Source: Ypsolopha sequella (taxonomy: Eukaryota; Arthropoda; Insecta; Lepidoptera; Ypsolophidae). From it: a stretch of DNA of 64,000 nt. Numbering within the stretch: position 1 is the stretch's first letter; every line of letters begins with the position of its first letter. The notes below the pieces were generated by a model. That model searched no databases, was not told the DNA's origin, and saw nothing but the letters and a program-made list of their open reading frames with translations. Where the stretch lies: positions 400,501 to 464,500 of the forward strand of contig CAKOHE010000089.1 in NCBI GenBank assembly GCA_934047225.1, read 5' to 3'. Below are positions 1-10,500 of this stretch, piece by piece. Made by a program: the position numbers and the translations under genes.

Positions 1-1190
1 AACGAGCTGAAGAACAATTTAATTTTCACCTCACAAGCTCGGAAAGGTTATCATTCAAAATCTGCGTGCAAAAGTGCATTTTATCCGCTAGCATGGGAAA
101 GGTTTTTAAAATTCGAACCTTTCTGTTCAAGAAAATGTTTGCCAGCCAGCCCACTGAAATACATAGAAGAAAAAAGCATTAATACTTATTTGAAGTCAGT
201 GTGCCAGCCTCATTTTTAGAACAATTGCACTGGCCAGCATAACGATTGAGCGAAAAAACTAAAATATTTGTTCGTTTTTCTTTTGTTTTTTCTGACACCA
301 CTGACCTCTAATAAACAAATAGACTGAACATGATAATGAAGCATTTTGATTATCAACATTTTGGCGCTGATCGCTGTAGTGAGTGATATCAGCGTTCTCG
401 AAACTAATGATAATGACGGTATCTATATAACAAGTACCGATTTTAGTTCCTGGTACGCTTAGTGGGGGCGCTTTGAATCGACACAAAAAAGACCTGCCTT
501 TTTATACGGCACAACATGTCCAGCGTACTTATATTACTACATGTCAGTTTCTCGCTATACGCTGTGTGCGAAGTGGGTGATGGGAGACACTAAAACGATC
601 CGAGCGCTCAACGCGGCGAAAAAGGTAACTATCGGTGGACGAACGGTAAATTGTCACTGTCTGTAAAATTTGTGTACAAATAATTGATGATGAAAGTGGA
701 AAAGAAATAACAATAATCATGCCACCTTTCTTGAAGAATAAAATAGAATTTTCAAGAGATGAACAAAAATTCTACTTACAATATAGCTGGGGTAAGGATT
801 CATGTTGAAAGAATCATATAACGCTTGAAAGTTTATCAAATATTAAATAAAATTCCTGAAAACTTGTTCGGCTTATTGATGATATTTTACATATTTGCTG
901 TGTATTAGTAAACCTGCAGCCCCCATATTTGCAAAGAAAGAAAGCAGTGCATGATTTTTATTGTTTGATTCAGGGTTGATAAATAATGTATGTAGGTACT
1001 TTGAAAAATTAATCAATGTAAATTTTTATGTAGGTTAGTTTATTTTTATTTAAAATCATTACATAAATTCCAAAGGCCTAATTTGGTAATCTAATTACTA
1101 AAATAAATATTTCATTAAATAACATTCAGAATAATTGACTCTTCAGTAAAAATATTGTTTGCTTCCTACTTATTATTATTATTTTTTACA
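1..1190. other. AT-rich DNA, no gene recognised
   Basis: Both strands were read. The short open frames here have no protein-like composition and no recognisable motif. A GC-richer stretch near 540-650 ends in a donor-like AAAAAG/GTAACT at about 630, which could be a 5' untranslated exon, but nothing else supports that. Confidence 0.4.
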
Positions 1191-1191
1191 T

Positions 1192-1527
1192 TTATATTTT
1201 GCAAACTAAACTTTGAACAATGTCGGTCACGGATGCTTCACTATCTTCAGTATTGCAGCTTAAAGTAGCAGCTTCTATAATACACTTTAAAGCTGACTCT
1301 CCCTCCAACTCCGCAAGATCGAAAGGTACAGACTCATACCTTTTCTTTGCCTTGGGGTACATTTCTTCAAAGTATTTTCCTTTGGCGTACTTTTCTTTTG
1401 CAAAATTGTCGGGCACTCTGTCTACCCCATTGTTGTTCTTGACTCGTTTTTGTAAAACTTTCTTCATGGTTGACGTAGTACAACAGTGCCGCAATATATT
1501 TACATTTTCGACTTTTATTGTAAACAC
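1192..1527 (-). CDS. Hypothetical 111-residue frame, unrecognised
   Basis: An open frame of 111 codons with a plausible protein composition: a basic N-terminal half (KKVLQKRVKNNN), then an acidic stretch (FDLAELEGESALKC) and a C-terminal end SVTDIVQSLVCKI. No domain was recognised. Its 5' end lies 20 bp from the TTAA-bounded MITE at 1547, so an upstream exon could have been separated from it. The opposite-strand frame over the same bases looks like a shadow. It could be a fragment of a transposon protein, because a decayed tyrosine recombinase exon lies on the same strand 1.4 kb upstream, but no sequence feature links the two. Confidence 0.3.
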   Translation of the reverse strand: MFTIKVENVNILRHCCTTSTMKKVLQKRVKNNNGVDRVPDNFAKEKYAKGKYFEEMYPKAKKRYESVPFDLAELEGESALKCIIEAATLSCNTEDSEASVTDIVQSLVCKI

Positions 1528-1546
1528 AATCGCATCTAAAACTAAA

Positions 1547-1702
1547 TTAACCCGACCGATTTTGGTTTTACACCATCACCAAGGGTTTAAATAAGCTACT
1601 TTGGAAGTAATTCCGTGCAATTAATAACTTCCACGGAATGACTTTCAAAGTAGCTCATCTAAACTCTTGATGATGGTGTAAAACCGAAACTGGTCGGGTT
1701 AA
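1547..1702. mobile_element. piggyBac-type MITE with TTAA duplication
   Basis: The block is a near-perfect palindrome. The left arm starts CCCGACCGATTTTGGTTTTA at 1551 and the right arm is its reverse complement, ending ...CTGGTCGGG at 1698. TTAA lies immediately outside both ends (1547-1550 and 1699-1702). The arms are about 70 bp with a short A/T loop near 1620. TTAA target duplication and termini beginning CCC are hallmarks of the piggyBac superfamily; the element is far too short to encode a transposase. Confidence 0.8.
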
Positions 1703-2934
1703 ATCAGTTTTTAACTGTGAAACGAGTGCAAGTGCATCTATTCATCATGTTTTTATCCAGGTTTCACCAAGTGCCGACAATCGCAAGTATTAATCATACA
1801 ATCACGCGCGTTTCAAGTTTACAAAAAAATCTGCTTACATTCAAAGATGTTTTATATGGAGTCGAAGTCACCGTACCCTGGCGAATCACATTTGCTTTAA
1901 TGGTGTGGTTCATACTTTCGACTCGTAATTCTTCCACATCCTGGACATGTTGAGCAAGAACCAATTTTTTAGCTTTTCTTTAAGTCTGAGGCTGAAAAGC
2001 GATGTCGTGTGACACCTTGAAAACCTGTTTTAATACATTAAAAGGCTCATTTTTAACTGATTAACAAATTCACTGATTTATTAATAACCACCGAAAATTA
2101 ATAAATATCACGTTTTAAAAAAAGATAACGTTAAATAATATTAAAGTTATTTGTTTGTTTACTTACGTTAAGTACCTAGAGACATTGCAGCTTTGTCAAA
2201 AGTCCGTCTTAGTTGCCACCGCTAGTTGGCGCTTCGTCGCGCACACAGCCTATAGTCAAATTATTGGCTGTAGTGAGGTAACAAATTGTGTGTTTGCGTC
2301 TCGTATCTTTGAAACCTTTGCTATGCTCAGGGGGCTATTCCAAAGAAACAGTCGAAGCGAGACTACTAAAACTCGAGCTAAAAATGAATGGAGGTTTTTA
2401 CGGTCAAGGAGGCTAATTTGATAGACTGGGAATTGCCCCCCATGATTCTATTCTAGAAGCACGAGCAAAAATACAAGTTCTCGCGCCAAATAATAACTTT
2501 GCAGCCATAAATAACAAATTAGTAGATTACTGCCGCGTCCGGCAAGTTAGGCATTGCCGCGACGAACGTGATACTGATAATGTGGGCCGAGGCGAAGCCG
2601 AGGCACACATGCGTTAGTCTATCAATGCCCAATTACCGCCAAGGCTTATGTACTTTTCTCAAACAATGTGCGAATATTCATACAATTAATAAATTGAAAC
2701 ATTTAATTTGAAAGTACAATTGTTAAAAGTATAGTATGGTTTTGTAAAGTTAAGGTTGACCTTTCAGGGATAATAATTATTACACCTTCGTGATTTTTTA
2801 CATCTTATGGAGATATTTTTGATCTTCTTACATCGATATGCCCCATAAATTCTGAAAATAAGAGTAACCTGCAATTCACTAAGTTGTTATGCTAGGCACT
2901 TTTAGTAGAAAAGGTTTCAACTAGAGACACTTAC
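1703..2934. other. No gene recognised; short shared repeat at 1761-1790
   Basis: No supported coding sequence. The 30 bases at 1761-1790 (starting GTTTCACCAAGTGCCGACAA) recur exactly at 14285-14314, so at least part of this stretch belongs to an interspersed repeat. The segment 2411-2650 has an imperfect inverted pair (GATAGACTGGGAATTG and AGTCTATCAATGCCCAATT), too diverged to define an element. Confidence 0.4.
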
Positions 2935-3412
2935 CTTGACGTCCAGATATACACTATCTGGTGCTTCATTAAAAAAAGCATGACATTCGTTAAACGTTAA
3001 AACTTTTGACTTTTTATATTTTTGTATCCATTTGACTGTTTTCTGAGCATTGATGTCAGGTTTGTGTAATTTTTCAGCATGGAATAAATGACCCAAAGTG
3101 TTGTTGCTTTAACTTTCTTTGAAAATTTGCCGAAATATGCTGGAAACAGTTTTTTGGATATTTGGATTTTGATTTTCTTTCATTTTTCATTGAAGAAATT
3201 TGCCATATGTTTTTAAATATTTGTCGTTTGATTTTGGCGACAACAAGTTTTCTATTACGGCTTTTGCAGACTCTGGAATCTCAAGTGTCATCGAAATACT
3301 TACATCGGACTCTACTTTTTCATCCTCATTTTTATCAATAATATATTTTTTAAATAAATCAAATAAAATACCAATAAAATTTTTACGTTTAACCCGCTAT
3401 ATATATTTTTTT
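2935..3412 (-). pseudogene. Decayed tyrosine-recombinase-like exon (Crypton/KIAA1958-like)
   Basis: Read on the minus strand, the segment gives the N-terminal arm typical of the multi-copy tyrosine-recombinase-like proteins of animals: an 'IPESAKAVIENLL' lead, then 'SPKSNDKYLKTYGKFL', and near the 3' end 'KKSKVLTFNECHAFFNEAPD' followed by SVYLDVK. In that family these correspond to the SAM-like core-binding region and the start of the catalytic domain. The exon ends in a textbook donor (GTCAAG/gtaagt, boundary at 2935). Two in-frame stops, one after KFLQ and one between FKES and SNNTL, show decay. The catalytic R..HxxR..Y residues would lie in the next exon, which I did not find. Confidence 0.5.
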
Positions 3413-3522
3413 GCGTTACCATATTTTGTTTTCAGCCAGTTACCTCTTTGCACTTTAATAAAACCTCTTTGAACATTCGATGTGCTGGTAAGTAAATTTC
3501 ACAAAACCTCATTCCATATTTA

Positions 3523-3710
3523 AATAACACGACAGTTATGGATTTTCATAGTGAAATTGCCGGTGTGATAACACGACAGATATAGATTTTCATAGTAATA
3601 TTGCCAGCCGCTGATGGCTTGTTTTTCAACACTAATAAGTTCGATTTATCTCAAACAAGGTTCTTTAAATTATGATCATAATATAATCTTGTTTGAGAAA
3701 TGAATATTTT
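3523..3710. repeat. Short duplication and hairpin
   Basis: A segment reading TAACACGACAG(T/A)TAT(G/A)GATTTTCATAGT occurs twice, about 50 bp apart. It is followed by a stem TCTCAAACAAGGTT / ATCTTGTTTGAGA around an AT loop at about 3648-3700. No element boundaries are visible. Confidence 0.4.
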
Positions 3711-4125
3711 CACTCCGCTGCACTGCTGCTATGACCATAGCAGCGCCCGTGGATAAGTCTAAAATATGGTAGGGTAGGTTTGAGGTATGGTCTTCTTTGT
3801 AGCATCGTCAGTACTTAACTTACGAGTATATTGATTCTTTCAAGGTCTCAAGAACTGTTGTGTACCTAACAAGACGGTGAACATAATAAGTGTATGTAGC
3901 ACCAAATTCAGACCTTTGCGACATTAATATTATAAAGCGTACGTCATTCATTCTTTTCGATCCGGCTTCCATCCGTCTGTTAGGCGATCTGCAGCATAAA
4001 TCTGTGCCCAGTACGATGCTCACTTGACAGACTAATCCCCGTTTTTGTACTAGTATTTGAGAATCTGTTGAATCAGAATCCGCGACTGCGGTAAATTGTT
4101 TTGGTAGCATGCAATGTAGAGTTTT

Positions 4126-4130
4126 GCTTG
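4126..4130. repeat. Target-site duplication GCTTG (left)
   Basis: GCTTG lies directly before TGTACGATC at 4131. The matching copy at 11493-11497 follows the other terminus. Five-base duplications are usual for BEL/Pao integrases. Confidence 0.85.
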
Positions 4131-4447
4131 TGTACGATCACCGATCGCGGGGTTGATAAATGATAAGTTTTGATAGTTTTATGAATTTATTGGACAAACA
4201 CACGTAAGTATAATTGATATTGATGAGTGATTGATGAGTACACGCGGTATGGACGGTGACCGATTGTGAACTGATGAAATTAGGGCGATGATCGACGACG
4301 GCTAAGTAAACAGCCAACGCAGCAGAATGTGCGGCTTGCCCGTACATGCTCCCGGGGGAAAAGAAAACAAAATAAAATTATATTATTGATATGATGATAA
4401 TGATATGATAAAATGAGAGGTGAGGTGCTTTACAAAGTGATAAAACA
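4131..4447 (-). repeat. LTR (317 bp, correct 3' LTR orientation)
   Basis: On the coding (minus) strand the repeat starts TGTTTTATCACTTTG, directly after a purine tract AAAAAGAAAA (the likely polypurine tract), and ends ...GATCGTACA, giving the expected TG...CA ends. A poly(A) signal AATAAA (plus-strand TTTATT at 4186-4191) lies about 55 bp before the end. The 69-codon open frame inside it is duplicated in the opposite arm and has no sign of being a gene. Confidence 0.75.
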
Positions 4448-4524
4448 TTTTCTTTTTATATGTAATGCTAGTGTCTCTAAAACAGTGTCCATTGTTCGGA
4501 TTTATTATAAAATGACAATATACA

Positions 4525-7500
4525 CTAAACACAATTTTCTGCACTAGGGAACCTTGCTTTAAAAACAGGTGACGTGCTCGCATCAAATTTACGCACACTT
4601 GCACTCGCCCATTTGCGTCTGATGTATTGAACATTCGCGCACTTTTTGTCACTATCACTGCTGCTTGAGTGGGCGGCGGCGGGCTGCTCCGTGGTGACAG
4701 CCCCGGCCGCCGCCGATGCTGCGAGCGCAGGCGCGGACCTCGGGTCCGCCGCCTGCTGACGACGACGCCTCCGTAGTCTCCGCCAAACCCAGATTGATAC
4801 TGCTGCTCCAATGATCGCAAATGCCATACCATATATAGCCGTATAGTGATGCACATCGTGATATGATATTTCTTTTGCTAAAGTCCCTTTTTGTTTAATT
4901 TGCTCTATTTGCTGATGTATTTCTTGCAAAGTCTGCTTTTGGGCACCGATCTCTTTACTAATATCTGATTCATTTGTGGGCGGAAGTATCGTAATGTTGA
5001 AAATCTGATTAATTGGCGAAATATCTGGCAATATAACATCGAACCTTGTTTTACTTATGCTTTGATCTAGCTTCCGAGAGTAAATTGTGAACTCATCGGT
5101 TTTGATTATGCAACCATGGCTAATGGAGATTATACCGGCTTCAGCCAACTGTGCTGCAGAAAGTTGATCTTCACAGATTATCCTTAGTTGACACTTATCG
5201 CAGCAGAAATACAAATATTGGTTCTGTGCATGCATCTCTTGCCATATGTTGCTACAAAGAGATGTCACAGTCTTACAATTATCTGATCCTCTATCTTTCA
5301 CACAAAAGCTCTCGTCCTGTTTCATATGATAGATTGGTTTCTGCGTATGACAGAAAAATGATTCGTCGGCTTGATAGCATTCTTTGATCTCGTCTCGGGA
5401 CATTTCTACGTAGGCATCCTTTTTCAAATTGATTGCTAAGTACTCTGCGGCAGGGATCACACTAATCATATCTCTACCTTTTTTCTCGGGTATTGCAGTT
5501 GCTTTAAAAATTTCGTATGCATCTCTGCTAACCAAGGGAAGCTTTATTTCCAGGAGAAGATACTCGTTTGTCATTCTTGCTTTGACTTTAAGAATTTTGT
5601 AAATATTTTTGAGGTCTGTTTGAATGTTCTTGATTGGAAGGGATGATTCTTTTGATATGTGACTTGAGATCGTGCTTAGCTCATGTCGAAGTTGTTCTGG
5701 GGTTAAGATATGAAAGTTAAATCGTCCTTGATAAATATCTGTTACCGTATCTAGTAACATGCTCTGAATAGTCTTCAAACACTGGAGCATTGAGCTTGCT
5801 GTTAGTGCCCCTAGGGTGAAGTCATTGATATTTGATAAAATTTGCAATTCGTTGCTCAATTTGTTGATAACTTTGTCTACTTTAAAAAAATGTTGATTTA
5901 TGATTTTTTGTTGCTTATTCATGCTATCTTCCATTCTTTTCAGGAGATTATATTCGGATTCAATGACCGACGTCTGATTTTTCCATAGTGAAGCTAAATG
6001 ATTTTGATTATCTCTGATGAGTTCGATGTCCTTTTGATATTGCTCGGCGAATGACTCATCTAAGACACCGAACAGCTTGTTAGCTATGTAACCGACACCG
6101 TTGATAAGCCCGCGCCGGCTTCGATGCCCCGTCTGCGTACTGGAATGCTGACTCAGTAACAGGTGATTGTAGTATTCCAGTTCCGAGAAGCCTTGTTGGA
6201 GTTGTAGTAATATGACGTCACAATGTGATTGATCCTTTATGTTTTGGCAAGTCTGTTGTAAATGTTTTGTATATCTTTCAAATGCTGTTGTACCTTGCCA
6301 ATATGGATTTAAATCGTAATAAACTACCAATTTCCATTCGTCACTTAATAACTCCATATTTGATATTTTATCGAAAAGAATTCGCTGTTGGTCGCGTAAC
6401 TTTGTTATGTTATATGTACATTGTGCGCCGGTTATCATAATAATGCACATTATAAATGATATAAGTGAGAAAGGACTCGGTTTTCTGATTCTCCTATTGA
6501 TTTTTCTTTCTACCTGATGATTTATGTTTGTTTCACTTTGCTGTTTTTCTTGCTCCCTTGATAATTTTGGATAATGATAATTTTCCCGACTTGTTGGTAA
6601 AACTGATAATTTGATGATTGGACGTTTCATGAGTCCGTTTTTTGTTTTTAATGTGACGACTCTCACATAGCCGTCTTTTCCGGGGTGCAATTCAACAACT
6701 CGACCTAGAGGCCATTTACCCGCTAAGATGTTATCGTCGTGAATTAACACTACGTCATTTAATTTGATATTTTCCCTTGGATGCTGCCACTTGCTTCTGA
6801 TTGATAACTTACATAAATATTCAGCTTTCCACCGTTTCCATATATCTTCAAATATTTTCTGGGTAAATCTCCATCTTGTTCTGTTATCTTGTTCTGTCTC
6901 TATGATAGTGAGAAGTGGTCCGCTTGATAGAAAATGAGATGGAGTCAGAAAGTTGATATCTTCGGGGTCTTCACTGATTGCACACAATGGTCTGGAATTT
7001 AAGCCCGCTTCCAGCTGTGCTAATAGGGTAGAGTATTCTTCGAAGGTGAGCTTTTGAGTTCCAATGACTCTGACAAGGTGATACTTAAGGCTTTTCACTG
7101 CTCCCTCCCACAAGCCGCCGGCACTTGCGTGAGTTGGGCAATTGAAGTGCCACTGTATCTCCATTTCTGATATTGATGAGAAGAACTCTTCGTCCAAGGT
7201 TTGCTTGAGATTGATAAATTCACGTTGTAATGCTCTGTTAGCTCCTACAAAATTTGTCCCGTTATCAGAGTACATATTTTGGGGCGCTCCTCTCCTAGCA
7301 GCCATTCTTTTCAGTGCTGCTAGAAATGCTGATGATGTGAGGTCCGAGACTAACTCCAAGTGAACAGCCTTTGTTACCATACATACAAACACGGCTATAT
7401 ATCCTTTTGTTGTCTTAATTCCTCGGCCCTTATTTGATTTAATGTCGACATACCCAGTGTAGTCAACTCCTGTATGATAGAACGGTCTGGTAGGATTTAT

Positions 7501-10500
7501 CCTGGCTTCAGGTAAGTTTCCCATTATTTGATATTGCTTTATTGGGTCGTGTTTTCTGCAAATAACACACCCTCTTAATCTTTTCTTTACAGCTCCGTTT
7601 CCACCGATCAGCCAATACTGCTGACGAAGCCATGATAGCGTGAGTCGTGCTCCGCCGTGAAACGTCATCTTGTGTGCATGATCAATTAATAACTCTGTTA
7701 AGTGACCATTATGTGGGATAATGATAGGATGTTTCATATTTTCGCTGAGATTTGCATGCTTGATACGACCACCGACTCGCAAAAGCTGATTTTCATCTAA
7801 AAATGGATTTAAATTTGATATTTGGCTCTTTTTATCTACTTGGTTATGCTCTGATAGAGATTCTATTACATCTGAGAACTCTGATTGTTGTATGACCTTA
7901 ATAATCTGGATCCTTGCTTGTCTGATTTCCTGAATTGTTAGGAAAGGTTGTTTTTGGTGATCACGTGATATGAAGCGTAGTATCCAGGCGACCACTCTAG
8001 TCGCCCGAGTGAAGCTGCTATGTCTGTTTAATATCTCATTGATGATATGAGGTTCACGTTCGTGTAAGTTGATAGCATTGCATGTTTGTTTTGGTACTTT
8101 TTGCTCTTCTTCGGTGGTGTATAAAGTCCGTTCTTTTTCGTTTTGATCGTTAAAGGAAGACAACCACGTCGGTCCCTGCCACCAAAGCGTATGATTTTTC
8201 AATTGAGCTGCTGATAAACCGCGACTGGCACAGTCAGCCGGGTTGTCAGTGGAGTTCACATATCTCCAGCACTCAGGTGGCATGACGTTTGTTATTTGCT
8301 GGACTCTGTTTGATACGAAGGGCTTCCACCGACTTGGTTCACCTTGAATCCACCCAAGAACTGCCGTTGAGTCGCTCCAGCCATAAACCTTGATTTTATG
8401 ATCTGATAAGCAGCTCAACACTTTCGTCATAAGTTTTGATAATAAATGAGCCCCACAGAGCTCACCCCTGGGCACAGAAAGGTTCTTACTATCTGACAAT
8501 ATTCTTGTCTTAGCTGCTAATTGCACAATAGTAACTTTTGATGATGATTCTTCGATGACCTTGCAGAATATTATACACGCAAAGGCCTTTGTTGATGAAT
8601 CACTGAAACCATGAAGCTCAATGATGCCGTTTTTTCTGATTTCCAGCCATCTTGGGATTTTTATGTGATTAATATTTTGAAGATCGTTTCGGATATTTAT
8701 CCATTCTGATTTGATGTCTACTGGTACTTCTTCATCCCATTGAATACCAGTTAGCCACACCTTTTTGAACAAAATCTTGAGCTTTGTCGTAACTGGCGCC
8801 AGCCAGCCCAGAGGATCAAAAAGCCTTGATATGTTTGATAAGAGTGCTCGCTTTGTAGTCTTTTCTGATAGGTCGTTGATGTTGATTTGAAATATAAATT
8901 CGTCTGATTTAGGGTTCCAGCGCAACCCTAAAGTTTTGTTGGATTCTGCTTGTTTAAATTCAAATGTCCGTTGCTCGTCTTGGCTATTTCCGAAAATTTC
9001 AGGTTTGTTTGATGCCCATTTCCGCAAATTAAAGCCTCCTGACTTCAAAAGCTTGTTTAAATCTGATATTAGCTGCTTTGCTGACTTGATATCGTAACTT
9101 CCGCTGACTAAATCGTCCATATAAAAGTTATTTTCTAGTACTTCTTTTGCTGCTGATTGATATTTGTGACCCTCGTCGCGAGCTAACTGTTTCAGCGTCA
9201 TCATCGCGAGAAAAGGCGCTGCTTTTGTTCCGTAGGTAACGGTCGTTAGCTGATATTCTTGTATTGCTTGATAGGCTGATTCCCTCCATATGATTTTGTG
9301 TAAATTTTGATCATCTTCATGTAAATATATCTGCCTAAACATTTTTTCGATGTCCGCCGTAAATGCTATTTCGTACTGTCTCCAATTTAAAATTAGTTCA
9401 AATAAGTCTTTCTGCAAATTTGGACCTTGTTTCATTATAAAATTAAGACTAATATTGCTTGAAGTTAACGCCGAGGCATTGAACACGACACGAAATTTAG
9501 TTGTTGATGACTCTGCTCGTTCTACAGCGTGGTGTGGCAAGTAGCAACCGCTTTGGCTATTACGTGTCGCTGCTTTCATATGACCGAGATCTTGATATTC
9601 TTTGATAAATAATTTGTACTGTTCCGCCAATTGGTTCCGCCGTTTAAATCTATTTTCGATTTGTTTAAACTGCGCTACAGCTTTTTGTCTTGATTCACCT
9701 AATTTTTCTAGGCCGTCTGATTTTAAAGGTAATCGGACTTGATAGTGTCCGTCGTCTAGCCTTCTCGTTGTTTCTTGGTAAAACTGCACGCATTCTTGAT
9801 CTTCGGTTGATAATTCTGATTTTTCTCCGATGTCTTCGACTGTCCAAAACCTCTGAAGGTCCTCTACATTGTTGGTAATGACGTTGCATTGTAGTGATTT
9901 TACATTTCCTGATAATATCCATCCTAACTGCGTTTGTTGCGCAATCGGCAGTATATCATTTTTCTTGATAATACCTCCCATGATAATTGATGAATAAACA
10001 TCGGCCCCTAATAACATGTCAATAGGGCGACTTTTGTAAAACTTTGGATCAGCTAACTTGATATTTTTCAAATAGGACCATGAAGGTTCCGGAAAAGATT
10101 GATTCGGTAAGTTGTTTATCAATTTACGCATGATATAAACATCGGTGTTAAACGTGTAATCTGTTGCTACTGACGAACAATTGATATTGATAAGGCCTTT
10201 GCAACTATTTTCCATGGATCCAACGCCATAAATAACGCCTTTGCATTTTTGGCGCGGTAATTGCAACAGTTGCGCTGCATTTTCGCTAATGGCCGAAATT
10301 TGAGATCCACCATCAATTAAACAGCGCAAATTATGATAAATTCCGTCCTTTGCCTGGACTTTGACGATTGCAGTCGCCAATAAAATTTCCGAAATGTTTT
10401 CCTGTGAAACGTGACTGTTTCGGGTCACTTTTTCCGGTTTCGACATGCACTCGAAAGCCTCATGCAACAGCGTATTATGATTACCGTTGCATTTTCTACA

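Noticed and set aside
3200..3472. Plus-strand 90-codon frame
   Set aside because: Antisense shadow of the tyrosine-recombinase-like exon.
4138..4347. 69-codon frame identical in both arms as a regulatory retroviral gene
   Set aside because: It lies in the LTR, has no start context or domain, and its duplication is explained by the LTR copies.
4383..4856. 157-codon minus frame as an accessory viral gene
   Set aside because: Overlaps the env 3' end in another frame, over the GC-rich tail and LTR; no recognisable feature.
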